This document shows positions 1-7,407 of a DNA stretch of 46,742 nt, piece after piece. This DNA is from a virus. Both the position numbers and the translations under genes were made by a program. Within the stretch, counting starts at the first letter, position 1. The number at the start of each line of letters is the position of its first letter. The stretch is taken from positions 1-46,742 of IMG/VR virus record IMGVR_UViG_3300042557_001811. One strand, 5' to 3'. The notes under the pieces were generated by a model. It saw nothing but the letters and a program-made list of their open reading frames with translations. It was not told the origin of the DNA and searched no databases.

Positions 1-27
1 ATACAGGTTCGAGTCCTGTTCTGATTA
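1..27 (+). tRNA. 3' end of a tRNA gene, cut by the window start
   Basis: Only the T arm (ACAGG, loop TTCGAGT, CCTGT) and the 3' half of the acceptor stem with discriminator A are present. No CCA is encoded. The anticodon lies outside the window, so the amino acid cannot be given. It sits 8 bases before the next tRNA, so the two belong to a tRNA cluster. Confidence 0.75.
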
Positions 28-35
28 CTAAATAT

Positions 36-109
36 ACTCTCGTAGCTCAGCCGGTCAGAGCGTCAGACTCATAATCTGGGGGTCACAGGTTCAAACCCTG
101 TCGGGAGTA
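36..109 (+). tRNA. tRNA with CAU anticodon (tRNA-Met or tRNA-Ile2)
   Basis: A full cloverleaf can be drawn. The acceptor stem ACTCTCG/CGGGAGT has 7 pairs with one G-T. The D stem is GCTC/GAGC, the anticodon stem TCAGA/TCTGG closes the loop CTCATAA (anticodon CAT), and the T stem carries TTCAAAC. The discriminator is A and CCA is not encoded. Sequence alone does not tell elongator Met from an Ile tRNA whose CAU is modified to lysidine. Confidence 0.9.
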
Positions 110-142
110 CTAAATATTAAAACTAAACTAAAATTTAAACTA

Positions 143-1870
143 ATGAGAAAAAATAAACAAAAATGGTATATTCCTGTAAATGAAAATAATTTTGCTGAAC
201 TAGAAGCATGGTGGAAACAGCATACACAATATACAGACTGGCCAAAATTACCATATAGTTCACTTCTTTTATCTGAACATCCAAATGATGATAGTTATTT
301 TTGGGGTGGTTCTGAAGAAAGTTTAAATACAGATCATCCATCTTACCAAAAAATTACACTTGAAGAATTTAGGATAATCATAAATTCATTGCCTGAACAT
401 TGGTATATTGCAGTCACGGACGAAAACATTGAAGAACTCAATAGTTGGAGGTTAAGTAAAAGGACAGTAGATGCTGAACGGTGGGACTCTAAATTTATCC
501 CTGGTGCAAGTCTTTTATCCAGTCATCCAGCAGATGATGGTAGTTATTTTTGGTTAAAAGATGCCAAATGGACTATTGAATATAAACATCCGGAATACAA
601 ACTAATCACTATTGAACAATTCCGTCAAATCACAACAAACCAAACCCAAAACTCTATGAACACACTACCCACAGATTGGTACATTGAAGTAACGGAAGAG
701 AACAAAGAAGAACTCAGCCGTTGGAGGTCAGACCAATGCACCTCTTTTCGAGACTACAAGCTTAGAGCAGGGCAAACATTGCTTTCAAAGCATAAATTAG
801 ACAGCACTTATTATTACTGCGGTAATGCAGAACAAGTTAGGGACAGCGGAAATTACAATGACTACCAAGAAATCACATTAGAACAATTCCGTCAAATCAC
901 AAATACAAATCCTATTAGTAAACATCCAGATAAATGGTATATTCCATTAACTGCCGAGAACTATGCTGACATAAAACCTTGGTGGTTAGAACAAGTTGAA
1001 AAAAGCGGTTGGAAAGGCAGAAATTTGCTTGATACCCATTTAGTTCTTTCTAATCACCCAAAAGATGACAGTCACTATTGGTGTGATACAGAATGTCAAT
1101 TTAATAAAATTCATCCTAGTTATGAAAAAATCACACTTGAACAATTCCTTCAGATTACAAATACAAAACATATGAGCACACATCCAGAAAAATGGTATAT
1201 TGAAATAACCGGAGAGAACAAAAAAGAACTCGAAGATTGGAGACAAAAAGTTGCTACCTCTAATAGGTGCAACACTCCTAAAATTGGACAAGTCTTACTT
1301 TCAAAACATCACAGCGATAATAGTTATTATTATGCTGATGACATCACTGCACTTAGGGGCCGCGATGAGTATAAAGATTATAAAGAAATTACTCTAGAAC
1401 AATTTCGTCAAATCACAAATTCAAAACCTATGTCAAAACCTGAAGTAAAAACAATCCAAATCTCTCGTACATTACTCAACCAGTATTATGAGGCAGCTAC
1501 TGTAGAACAAAGAGAGTACATTATTAATCACTTTAAGTTGGATGGAACGACCACCGATGAAGCAATTCGTGAACTGCACGACTTAGCTTGTTGGGATTGG
1601 AAGCCAAAAATCAAAGCAAATCACCCTGAATGCTTCCCTGAAGAAAGTAAGTACTTTGATTTCTCGAAGTATGTAAACAAACACGGATGTGATGGTATTG
1701 TTTCATCTAATGTAGCTGATTTGCTTGGGTTACACAAGAATTTTATTCAAGTTAGGGATTCTAGTACAAAAACTAATCTTCGTGCATTTTACCTTACTAG
1801 TGACTATAATTGGGAATTAATTAAAGAGGGAGATGTTACGGTTCTAATTCCAACTAAAAAAGTAAAATAA
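143..1870 (+). CDS. Five-repeat protein of unknown function
   Basis: This 575-residue protein has about five tandem copies of an 80-90 residue unit. Each unit opens with a motif like WYIxVTxENxxEL followed by WR or WW, has a middle LLSxHPxDDSYYW-like stretch, and closes with ITLEQFRQIT. Copies begin near residues 8, 87, 177, 265 and 355. Units 1 and 4 share the WW variant and units 2, 3 and 5 the WR variant, so the array probably grew by duplication of a pair. The last 140 residues are unrelated to the repeats and carry no domain I recognise. There is no signal peptide or membrane segment. It is the first gene after the tRNAs, with an A/T-rich leader and no Shine-Dalgarno sequence. The repeated aromatic and acidic pattern suggests a binding scaffold, but the function is unknown. 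Confidence 0.85.
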   Translation: MRKNKQKWYIPVNENNFAELEAWWKQHTQYTDWPKLPYSSLLLSEHPNDDSYFWGGSEESLNTDHPSYQKITLEEFRIIINSLPEHWYIAVTDENIEELNSWRLSKRTVDAERWDSKFIPGASLLSSHPADDGSYFWLKDAKWTIEYKHPEYKLITIEQFRQITTNQTQNSMNTLPTDWYIEVTEENKEELSRWRSDQCTSFRDYKLRAGQTLLSKHKLDSTYYYCGNAEQVRDSGNYNDYQEITLEQFRQITNTNPISKHPDKWYIPLTAENYADIKPWWLEQVEKSGWKGRNLLDTHLVLSNHPKDDSHYWCDTECQFNKIHPSYEKITLEQFLQITNTKHMSTHPEKWYIEITGENKKELEDWRQKVATSNRCNTPKIGQVLLSKHHSDNSYYYADDITALRGRDEYKDYKEITLEQFRQITNSKPMSKPEVKTIQISRTLLNQYYEAATVEQREYIINHFKLDGTTTDEAIRELHDLACWDWKPKIKANHPECFPEESKYFDFSKYVNKHGCDGIVSSNVADLLGLHKNFIQVRDSSTKTNLRAFYLTSDYNWELIKEGDVTVLIPTKKVK

Positions 1871-1876
1871 ACAATT

Positions 1877-2089
1877 ATGAAAAAACTACTATTAGTATTT
1901 GCTCTAGGTATTCTACTTACAAGTTGTAACTGGACCTCCTCATTGCAGGACATGCAATTTCTCCAAACTAAATATCCCACTGTTTATAGGGTAGATGTTG
2001 CAAATTATGTTTGTATTGATTCAATAGGTACTTATCACATACGTGTAACAACGGATGGTCAAATTTATTCTAAAGTTAAAATAGAATAA
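1877..2089 (+). CDS. Small lipoprotein
   Basis: A 70-residue protein starting MKKLLLVFALGILLTSC, a textbook type II signal peptide with lipobox LTSC and lipidation at Cys17. It should therefore be anchored in a host membrane facing the periplasm or the surface. The remaining 53 residues are a short beta-rich stretch with one further cysteine and no domain I recognise. It starts 7 bases after the repeat protein stops, so the two are probably cotranscribed. Phage lipoproteins of this kind often act in superinfection exclusion, but nothing here proves that. Confidence 0.75.
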   Translation: MKKLLLVFALGILLTSCNWTSSLQDMQFLQTKYPTVYRVDVANYVCIDSIGTYHIRVTTDGQIYSKVKIE

Positions 2090-2096
2090 TCTGATT

Positions 2097-2264
2097 ATGG
2101 CTAATAATCCAAATTTAAGTTTTGAAGAATGGCGATTGTATATACGTAAAAAAGCTATTGAATATGATAATTTAAAAACTTGTGATGTAATAAAATCATA
2201 CACAATAAATTGGAATTTATATAACCATATACTAAAATGCAAAAAATATAATGGCTACATATGA
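2097..2264 (+). CDS. Small hypothetical protein (55 aa)
   Basis: An ATG 8 bases after the lipoprotein stop opens a 55-residue frame rich in lysine, tyrosine and asparagine (SFEEWRLYIRKKAIEYD). It ends in TGA 14 bases inside the next gene. The tight packing and gene-like codon use support it, but I recognise no family. It fills what would otherwise be a gap in a closely packed operon. Confidence 0.5.
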   Translation: MANNPNLSFEEWRLYIRKKAIEYDNLKTCDVIKSYTINWNLYNHILKCKKYNGYI

Positions 2265-2460
2265 AAAAAAACTTGCTGTCGGTGATGTACTTAATCTTGT
2301 ACAAGAATATACAATTGAGAAATATTTAGGTAAAAATCCAACATTTACCAAAATGGAACAGTATTCTCAAAAAAAGTATATAATTTACACAGAGAAAATA
2401 CATGAAGTTGTCACTGATTTATCGGAAAAGATCTTTAATTTGGTTGAACTAAACTCTTAA
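2251..2460 (+). CDS. Small hypothetical protein (69 aa)
   Basis: A 69-residue soluble protein, mixed charge, starting MATYEKKLAVGDV. It overlaps the upstream gene by 14 bases and ends 2 bases before the next start, so it belongs to the same operon. No signal peptide, membrane segment or motif is visible and I do not recognise the family. Confidence 0.6.
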   Translation: MATYEKKLAVGDVLNLVQEYTIEKYLGKNPTFTKMEQYSQKKYIIYTEKIHEVVTDLSEKIFNLVELNS

Positions 2461-2462
2461 TT

Positions 2463-2738
2463 ATGTTAGAAATATTGAAAGAAGAACTTTTTGCATTAAC
2501 TAAATTCGGTATGGGTTTAATATTAATAGCGAATAAGAAAGAAGTACATGTATTTTTCAATGAAATTCATTCTATGATTGTACCAAAATCTGAACTTTTA
2601 GATTTTAGTGAGGATGAGTTAATTACTACACTTCAAGAAAATCAAGCGCTTTTGGATTTTGCAATTAAAAAAGATTTTGTAAAAGAAGAGACATCAGAAA
2701 TAAACGAATATTTAAACTATTGTAAAAGTTATGATTAA
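2463..2738 (+). CDS. Small hypothetical protein (91 aa)
   Basis: A 91-residue acidic protein. The first half is hydrophobic and beta-like (ILKEELFALTKFGMGLILIA, then VHVFFNEIHSMIV). The second half is a charged helix with several glutamates. It is spaced 2 bases after the upstream gene and overlaps the next by 8. No family recognised. Confidence 0.6.
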   Translation: MLEILKEELFALTKFGMGLILIANKKEVHVFFNEIHSMIVPKSELLDFSEDELITTLQENQALLDFAIKKDFVKEETSEINEYLNYCKSYD

Positions 2739-2904
2739 TCCTGATAATTTATTGTATTGTTATACAAGAAACAAAATTGAATTTGTCACGCCATCATATA
2801 GTGTAGCATACACTAGACGTGACTTAGATACTACTATTTATATAATACATAAAAAACAGAAACGTATTTTTGATATAAATACCAAAGACATTATTGCAAT
2901 ATAA
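2731..2904 (+). CDS. Small hypothetical protein (57 aa)
   Basis: This frame starts at an ATG inside the last codons of the preceding gene and ends in TAA, whose last A is the first base of the next ATG (TAATG). Both ends are therefore translationally coupled, which supports a real gene despite its size. The 57-residue product is basic (YTRRDLDTT, HKKQKRIFD). Function unknown. Confidence 0.55.
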   Translation: MINPDNLLYCYTRNKIEFVTPSYSVAYTRRDLDTTIYIIHKKQKRIFDINTKDIIAI

Positions 2905-3557
2905 TGAAAAATATTTATTCTATTGGTAAAGGTACTGTATGTAAATCTGAGTTTAAATTTTATATTGATAAAGATGATGTTTTTGGAAATGGTGAATCAT
3001 TTGTATTTTATAGAAATTATTCGCGTACTACTGTAGTACAAGAGTTTCAGTTTGAAAAAAATATTTTATTTTTATCTGTTTCTAAATCATACAAGCTTTC
3101 AAAGTGGTTATGTATTAAACTTAAGTCTTATCTTATTTATCATGATTTATACAAATCAATCCCAATTTTTACAAATTCAAAAGTTATATTATATTCTAAA
3201 AATGTAAATGGGTTTAGCTTAAAAAACTATACTTTTTTTATGATAATTGATGTACCTGACTTGATAAATATTGCGCATACTAGTAATTTGCTAAAAGATT
3301 ATCCTCTATATTCTACTATTTATTTAAAGTCTAAAGGTAATTTTAATTCAATCTTAGATAGTTCAGAAATGTTTGAGACAGTCAGGCGATTCAATAATTT
3401 AAGCTCTCAGTTTTTACGAGAGCTTAAATCTATTGAAGTATCTAATATACCGTATATTAGTGCACCAGTAGAAATTGAGGATTCATTAGACTTAGTTGGC
3501 TTACATTATAAAGAGTTAACAACTATTTGTTTAGATATTAGCCATTTTCTGCCATAA
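2904..3557 (+). CDS. Hypothetical protein (217 aa)
   Basis: A 217-residue protein rich in serine, tyrosine, phenylalanine and lysine, starting MKNIYSIGKGTVCKSEF. It has no signal peptide and no clear membrane helix. Alternating hydrophobic residues suggest a mostly beta N-terminal two thirds and a helical part near residues 150-175 (MFETVRRFNNLSSQFLRELK). The start is fixed by TAATG overlap with the upstream gene. It is the last gene before a 106-base gap with operator-like repeats, so it probably ends an operon. Not recognised. Confidence 0.7.
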   Translation: MKNIYSIGKGTVCKSEFKFYIDKDDVFGNGESFVFYRNYSRTTVVQEFQFEKNILFLSVSKSYKLSKWLCIKLKSYLIYHDLYKSIPIFTNSKVILYSKNVNGFSLKNYTFFMIIDVPDLINIAHTSNLLKDYPLYSTIYLKSKGNFNSILDSSEMFETVRRFNNLSSQFLRELKSIEVSNIPYISAPVEIEDSLDLVGLHYKELTTICLDISHFLP

Positions 3558-3558
3558 A

Positions 3559-3625
3559 TTCCGGTATATCGGATACTAACAATACCAGTATATTAATATC
3601 TGTATTAGATACTAGTATATAGCTA
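3559..3625. promoter_or_regulatory. Operator-like dyad cluster in intergenic gap
   Basis: The gap between 3557 and 3664 holds ATACCAGTAT at 3582-3591 and the perfect palindrome ATACTAGTAT at 3609-3618, 27 bases apart. GATACTA is present at 3572 and 3608, and an inverted GTAT/ATAC pair at 3564-3576. Spaced, similar dyads in front of a gene are typical of repressor or activator sites. No protein partner is known; the helix-turn-helix protein at 4444 is one candidate. Confidence 0.35.
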
Positions 3626-3663
3626 AGATTTAAAAATTACTGTTTCACTTTAATTAGGATTAA

Positions 3664-3837
3664 ATGATAGATGAAAAATACAAAAAGTGGTTATCATCAC
3701 TGCCTGAATCTAAATTACAAATCGAGAAATCTAATCTTGAAGATGTTTTAATTTTCAGTCAAAATGAAAAATCAATACAGTTTGCCCAGGAAAAATTAGA
3801 AATACTTAAATTTGTAGAAAATGGTAATAAAAGATGA
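3664..3837 (+). CDS. Small hypothetical protein (57 aa)
   Basis: A 57-residue charged, probably helical protein (MIDEKYKKWLSSLPESK) ending AGA TGA 17 bases inside the next gene. It is the first frame after the operator-like region. No family recognised. The coupled stop/start arrangement matches the rest of this operon. Confidence 0.5.
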   Translation: MIDEKYKKWLSSLPESKLQIEKSNLEDVLIFSQNEKSIQFAQEKLEILKFVENGNKR

Positions 3838-4339
3838 AACTTTTATAGAGATACTAAAAATTATTATAAAATCCGATAATGCTCATGAAATTGCAACGTT
3901 TCTAAAGTCAAATAGTACATCGAAGCTTATGGATATTATAATATCCTTGCATTTAAATCCAAATAAAAGTTTTTTATTTGAGCAAGGTGATTATTTTAGC
4001 ATAAATTATAGTATTTTAAGTCCTTCATTAGAAGATACCTTATTTGTAAAAGATGATTTAATAGACTTAGGCTTGTACGTTGATAATAAAGTTTTTGGTA
4101 AAGTTATTACAAGTAATAATTACTCAAATACTCATATTAATTCTTACATTGATATGAAATGTCAATTATTCTTTGGTAGCTGTACACATGAAACAGTATT
4201 ATGTGTACATGATCTAGAAAAAGTTAATAAACTTCAAATCCCTTATTTTAATGGCACTAATTTCGATGGACTTATTAAGTCAAAACCGTCTAGAGTATCT
4301 AAGTCTTCAGAAAATGATGACGGAGAAAAACCTTTCTAA
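3821..4339 (+). CDS. Hypothetical protein with SSB-like acidic tail (172 aa)
   Basis: A 172-residue protein with a helical N-terminus (residues 1-45) and a beta-rich remainder. It ends in a disordered acidic tail closing NDDGEKPF. That tail looks like the tip of bacterial single-stranded DNA-binding proteins (E. coli SSB ends DDDIPF), which docks replication partners. The body is not recognisable as an OB fold from sequence alone, so only the tail is comparable. It overlaps both neighbours by about 20 bases. It may be a DNA-binding or replisome-associated early protein. Confidence 0.65.
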   Translation: MVIKDETFIEILKIIIKSDNAHEIATFLKSNSTSKLMDIIISLHLNPNKSFLFEQGDYFSINYSILSPSLEDTLFVKDDLIDLGLYVDNKVFGKVITSNNYSNTHINSYIDMKCQLFFGSCTHETVLCVHDLEKVNKLQIPYFNGTNFDGLIKSKPSRVSKSSENDDGEKPF

Positions 4340-4460
4340 TACTTCTTTTGGATCTTGGATGGCCAATAAATATTGTTGGAATGATGAATCACTCATTAAT
4401 GAAACAGATTTTGAAATGGCATATTCAATTATAATTAAAAAATATGTCAAAAATTTCTAA
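4314..4460 (+). CDS. Small hypothetical protein (48 aa)
   Basis: A 48-residue frame that begins at ATG ATG ACG GAG within the last codons of the gene before and runs 17 bases into the next. It contains FGSWMANKYCW and an acidic middle. The start 63 bases further upstream is possible, but that portion lies wholly inside the previous gene, so I use the internal ATG. Function unknown. Confidence 0.45.
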   Translation: MMTEKNLSNTSFGSWMANKYCWNDESLINETDFEMAYSIIIKKYVKNF

Positions 4461-4692
4461 TTTTGGCATAGTTAATAAAGAAGTTGTAACAGATCCTAAT
4501 TTAAGTTTACAAGCAAAAGGTTTATATGCTATTTTATCGTCTTATTGTGACAAGAATAGACGGTGTTTTCCTTCTTTAAATACACTTTCAGATATTAGTT
4601 CAAAAAGTATTTCTCAAATCTCGTTATACATAAAAGAACTTAAAACTACCGGTTATTTAACCAGAAAGGGTAAATATTTAATACTAAGATAG
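4444..4692 (+). CDS. Helix-turn-helix protein, replication-initiator type
   Basis: An 82-residue protein that is one winged-helix/helix-turn-helix domain. NKEVVTDPNLSLQAKGLYAI is followed by a cysteine-containing turn, CFPSLNTLSDISSKSISQIS is the recognition helix region, and IKELKTTGYLTRKGKY forms the wing. This pattern is typical of the HTH domain at the N-terminus of phage replication initiators and plasmid RepA-like proteins. Here only that domain is present, so it is either a short regulator or a truncated initiator. It closes the first gene block. The next unit has its own promoter, so this protein could be its regulator. It ends in TAG. Confidence 0.75.
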   Translation: MSKISNFGIVNKEVVTDPNLSLQAKGLYAILSSYCDKNRRCFPSLNTLSDISSKSISQISLYIKELKTTGYLTRKGKYLILR

Positions 4693-4767
4693 CTATATTA
4701 ATAAAATAAAAATTTAAAGAAACTATGAAAAGCTAATATTAACACAAACAGATGAAATAAGTTTATA

Positions 4768-4775
4768 TATATTTG
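4768..4775 (+). promoter_or_regulatory. Bacteroidota-type promoter -7 box
   Basis: TATATTTG matches the TAnnTTTG -7 element of Bacteroidota and lies 20 bases before the start codon at 4796, in a 100-base gap after the previous operon. No clear -33 TTG is visible at the usual spacing, so it may need an activator. Confidence 0.5.
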
Positions 4776-4795
4776 TATTGTATATGAACTAGAAT

Positions 4796-5083
4796 ATGAT
4801 TTTACAGCTGCCTAATGGTAATATAATAGAGGTTTCTGTTGAGCAATACCTTGATATGTCTGAAAAAGATTTACAAGAATTGAATGGATTAGGCCGGTCA
4901 TATTTAAAAGAATCTAAAGATCCCTTTTATAACTTATATTCTAAAGAACAAGAGAAAGAAATTGAAGAAGTGAATGATGATATCGAACCTGAATTTCTTT
5001 CTGTATTTGAAGATGACCCTGATATTTTAGATCGTGGGGTCAATATAAATGATATTCTTTTTGACGAAGAAGATATTTTCTAA
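4796..5083 (+). CDS. Acidic small protein (95 aa)
   Basis: A 95-residue, very acidic protein. Residues 1-35 look folded (ILQLPNGNIIEVSVEQYLDM) and the rest is a low-complexity acidic region closing NDILFDEEDIF. The acidic end with a final phenylalanine recalls SSB tips and the tails of nearby proteins. It is the first gene of a two-gene unit with its own promoter and terminator, 28 bases before the SSB-like gene. It may be a partner or regulator of that protein. Not recognised by family. Confidence 0.65.
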   Translation: MILQLPNGNIIEVSVEQYLDMSEKDLQELNGLGRSYLKESKDPFYNLYSKEQEKEIEEVNDDIEPEFLSVFEDDPDILDRGVNINDILFDEEDIF

Positions 5084-5111
5084 CTAACTTAAAAACCTTA
5101 ATAAAACAAAA

Positions 5112-5633
5112 ATGAGTACAGTTACAGTAGTGGCTGATGATAACGGTATGGTTATCCGCCAAAGCAAAAACAATCCTGAATATGGTGTAATTCTATTGGA
5201 ACAGACATCTATTTCAATCCAACAAAATCCATCTAACCCTAAAAGTTTGAACTGGATTAAAAAAAATAAATTGACAACTTTACTTAAAGGTACTGTTGAA
5301 GAATTAAAAGAACTTAACTATAAAGCCGGACAAAAAATTGAAGGTAAAATTGTAGTTAAAGAGTCAGTGACACCTTTTAGTGAGGAAAATCCAGACCAAC
5401 ACTTGAAAATTGCAGGTAAAACCGGCGTTATTTGTTGTTTGTATGGCCAACCAATTTATAGGATCACTTATTATACAACAGATATGGAGGATCAAAATGA
5501 ATTAATCAATCATGATAATGTTGATGCAATTCGTAGTGCTAATTCATCTCAAGTTAATAATGTTATTAATACTTTTGTAGATAGTTCAATTACAGAATCC
5601 GAATTGATTGATGATAATGCATTTGAACTTTAA
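5112..5633 (+). CDS. Probable single-stranded DNA-binding-like protein
   Basis: This 173-residue protein begins with a beta-rich part (residues 1-115: VTVVADDNGMVIRQS, ILLEQTSISIQ, LTTLLKGTVEELKEL, GKIVVKES) as expected of an OB fold. It then has a flexible linker rich in Asn and Ser and an acidic tail ending LIDDNAFEL. The SSB at 19813 ends GDDFEL, so the two tails match. Its own promoter, an A-rich leader and a strong terminator suggest heavy expression, as needed for an SSB. The OB fold is inferred from pattern only. It could instead be a decoy or modulator competing for SSB partners. Confidence 0.6.
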   Translation: MSTVTVVADDNGMVIRQSKNNPEYGVILLEQTSISIQQNPSNPKSLNWIKKNKLTTLLKGTVEELKELNYKAGQKIEGKIVVKESVTPFSEENPDQHLKIAGKTGVICCLYGQPIYRITYYTTDMEDQNELINHDNVDAIRSANSSQVNNVINTFVDSSITESELIDDNAFEL

Positions 5634-5650
5634 AATTTAATTCTTTTTTT

Positions 5651-5682
5651 AAAAAAGGCGGCTAACAACCGCCTTTTTTTTT
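5651..5682 (+). terminator. Intrinsic terminator
   Basis: AAGGCGG and CCGCCTT form a GC-rich stem around a CTAACAA loop, with a run of A before it and nine T after it. It starts 17 bases after the SSB-like gene and, given the A/T flanks, could act in both directions. Confidence 0.9.
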
Positions 5683-5700
5683 ACTCTTTAAACTAATCTT

Positions 5701-6216
5701 ATGCTAAATCCTGAACAAATTAAAACTATTATTAAAGAAGAACAAATAAATAATTTGAGATTTCGTGAAGAGCGATATGCATATTATGGAATATTACAAG
5801 AGTATCAACTGCATAGCTCTGATGAATTGAGGCGTTTGGATTATTCAAAATTGAATCCACAACAACATTTTCTATTTAAACGAGTATTGCATGGTTTAAA
5901 TATTTACACTGTAGAAGAGCAAAATGCACTTCACTGGGATAAAAAGAAAAGGATTAAAAAAGTTTGGCAAAGAGGTCAAGAGGTTATAAACAATTGGAAA
6001 CAATACATTGTAAATAAAAGAGTTAATGATTATCTTTATAAAGTTTTTGGTGAAAATGTAAGAGCAATAATAAATGTACCAGTTGATGAGTATTTACCGG
6101 ATTATAAAAACACTTTAAGTTTAAAGGATCTTGGTTTAACTTATGAAGATGTTATATTAAAATTTATGTCTGAAGGACTTTTACCTAAAAACTTTTTAAC
6201 GTTAAAAGGCAATTGA
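5701..6216 (+). CDS. Hypothetical protein (171 aa)
   Basis: A 171-residue, highly charged and mostly helical protein. An N-terminal region rich in Arg and Tyr (LRFREERYAYYG) is followed by a central basic segment (WDKKKRIKKVWQRG) and a C-terminal part that looks globular. It has no signal peptide or membrane helix. It is the first gene after the terminator. Its TGA overlaps the TTG start of the HNH nuclease, so the two are coupled. The basic helices would suit nucleic-acid binding, but I do not recognise the family. Confidence 0.65.
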   Translation: MLNPEQIKTIIKEEQINNLRFREERYAYYGILQEYQLHSSDELRRLDYSKLNPQQHFLFKRVLHGLNIYTVEEQNALHWDKKKRIKKVWQRGQEVINNWKQYIVNKRVNDYLYKVFGENVRAIINVPVDEYLPDYKNTLSLKDLGLTYEDVILKFMSEGLLPKNFLTLKGN

Positions 6217-6482
6217 AAATAAATAAATTTTCAAAAAAAATGGTTAAACTTAACTCTGAGTATTCAAAGTTAAGAAAGATACATTTGGATACTTATCCAA
6301 TGTGTCAAGCTAAAATTTATAACTGTTTTTTAAAATCAACTGAAATACATCACATGAAAGGACGTGGTAAGTATCATAATGATACTTCCACGTGGCTTTC
6401 TGTGTGTAGAAATTGCCATAGATGGATTGAAGAACACCCAAAAGAAGCAATAGAATTAAATTTATCACAATCAAAATTTTAA
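6213..6482 (+). CDS. HNH endonuclease domain protein
   Basis: An 89-residue protein that is essentially one HNH nuclease domain. Cys31 and Cys38 form the first zinc pair. EIHHMKGRGKYHNDTSTWLS holds the catalytic histidine pair (46-47) and the asparagine. Cys65 and Cys68 in CRNCHRWIEEHP form the second zinc pair. Small HNH proteins of this kind cut DNA in phage packaging, recombination or homing. I choose the TTG start coupled to the upstream TGA because the lysine-rich part before the first ATG (6240) looks like the N-terminus of related proteins. With the ATG start it would be 80 residues. It is not beside any terminase gene here. Confidence 0.8.
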   Translation: MKINKFSKKMVKLNSEYSKLRKIHLDTYPMCQAKIYNCFLKSTEIHHMKGRGKYHNDTSTWLSVCRNCHRWIEEHPKEAIELNLSQSKF

Positions 6483-6484
6483 TT

Positions 6485-6769
6485 ATGGAGTTTAAGCATA
6501 ATGAAAGTAATCTTAAAGATGCTCTAAATATATCTCAGAAGGATATAAGTGATTGCACTACGAAAATAGCAGATATATTAAAAGATGCAGTTTTAGATAA
6601 AGATTTTAAATATAGTCATGTAGTTGAAAAAATTTTACTTACATTTAGCTATAATGAACTTGTTTTGGTATCATCTGTATATGTTCTTGATAAAATTAAA
6701 AATTCAAATTCAGTTATTAGTGCTGTTTTAAATACATTTAATAAGACTGATGATGAAAAAAATAATTAA
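6485..6769 (+). CDS. Hypothetical protein (94 aa)
   Basis: A 94-residue, mainly helical soluble protein (LKDALNISQKDISDCTTKIA, then EKILLTFSYNELVLVSSVYV). It starts 3 bases after the HNH gene and overlaps the following lipoprotein gene by 20 bases. No motif or family recognised. Confidence 0.6.
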   Translation: MEFKHNESNLKDALNISQKDISDCTTKIADILKDAVLDKDFKYSHVVEKILLTFSYNELVLVSSVYVLDKIKNSNSVISAVLNTFNKTDDEKNN

Positions 6770-6965
6770 TACAAAAATAATTATTGTTTTATTGTTTATA
6801 CTTAGTGCCTGTACTAATAATAGACCTTGGACTGTTATTGAAATCAGGACTAAAGGAAAAAAATGCGAGTATGTGTTGTCCCGCTCCAACGGATTCGGGC
6901 CTCAAGTCAAGACCCTGACCGATACCTGTGGGAGGTATCAGTTGTTTCAAACATTAAACTTATGA
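6750..6965 (+). CDS. Small lipoprotein
   Basis: A 71-residue protein with a hydrophobic leader and lipobox LSAC (lipidation at Cys21 if translated from the first of two adjacent ATGs). The mature part (WTVIEIRTKGKKCEYVL to CGRYQLFQTL) has two further cysteines. It resembles short lipoproteins I associate with other Bacteroidota phages. Base composition changes within the gene: the first 110 bases are as AT-rich as the upstream genes, but from about 6860 the sequence becomes much richer in G and C, marking the left edge of the accessory region. Confidence 0.7.
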   Translation: MMKKIINTKIIIVLLFILSACTNNRPWTVIEIRTKGKKCEYVLSRSNGFGPQVKTLTDTCGRYQLFQTLNL

Positions 6966-6966
6966 T

Positions 6967-7140
6967 ATGGAATTTATTGGAATACATGTTGCTTACGAAC
7001 CAAACGCATGGTTTTGGATTACATTACTAAACTTTGATTGGAAAGACCAAAGCAGAAGTTTTTTACATATTGAGAAAAATGACAGCGTTTGGAAGTTTCA
7101 GTTTTTATGGTTGTCAAATAACTGTTGGATTATCGGCTAA
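6967..7140 (+). CDS. Small hypothetical protein (57 aa), first array gene
   Basis: A 57-residue frame starting 1 base after the lipoprotein stop. The product is very rich in tryptophan and other aromatic residues (EPNAWFWITLLNFDW, VWKFQFLWLSNNCW). It has no clear transmembrane helix, as charges are scattered through it. It ends GGC TAA, directly before the first copy of the repeated intergenic element, as do several other genes of this array. Family not recognised. Confidence 0.55.
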   Translation: MEFIGIHVAYEPNAWFWITLLNFDWKDQSRSFLHIEKNDSVWKFQFLWLSNNCWIIG

Positions 7141-7147
7141 TTGCTAC

Positions 7148-7170
7148 CAACTCGCTCATTCGTGAACCCA
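7148..7170 (+). repeat. Intergenic array repeat, copy 1
   Basis: ACTCGCTCATTCGTGAACC (7150-7168), followed by CGTCAGCCTCT and a C/A-rich leader running into the ATG at 7208. The same core recurs at 7681, 7995 (diverged), 8296 and 8579. It lies just after one small ORF and before the next. Confidence 0.75.
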
Positions 7171-7207
7171 CCGTCAGCCTCTAACCTTACCAACCAACCC
7201 CAAACCT

Positions 7208-7399
7208 ATGAAACGATTTTTAGTATTTGCAGGTGATTGCTATTATCCCTTTGGTGGGATGAATGATTTTCAGGAGGACTTTGACACCTTGGAAGAGGCA
7301 AGAAGTTTTGTAGCAAAAATCAAAGAAAAGTGGGAATCTGATTGGGAGGACTTCAAATGGACTGCCATTTGGGATTTGGAAACACGAACCCACGTTTAA
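7208..7399 (+). CDS. Small hypothetical protein (63 aa)
   Basis: A 63-residue protein (MKRFLVFAGDCYYPFGGMND, then EEARSFVAKIKEKWE). The pattern of a short beta strand, a DFDTLEEA turn and one helix, ending in WTAIWDLETR, is common in small phage and bacterial proteins of unknown role. It is the second gene in the cassette-like array, with a C/A-rich leader (CCAACCCCAAACCT) and no Shine-Dalgarno sequence. Confidence 0.65.
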   Translation: MKRFLVFAGDCYYPFGGMNDFQEDFDTLEEARSFVAKIKEKWESDWEDFKWTAIWDLETRTHV

Positions 7400-7407
7400 T
7401 ATGCAAG

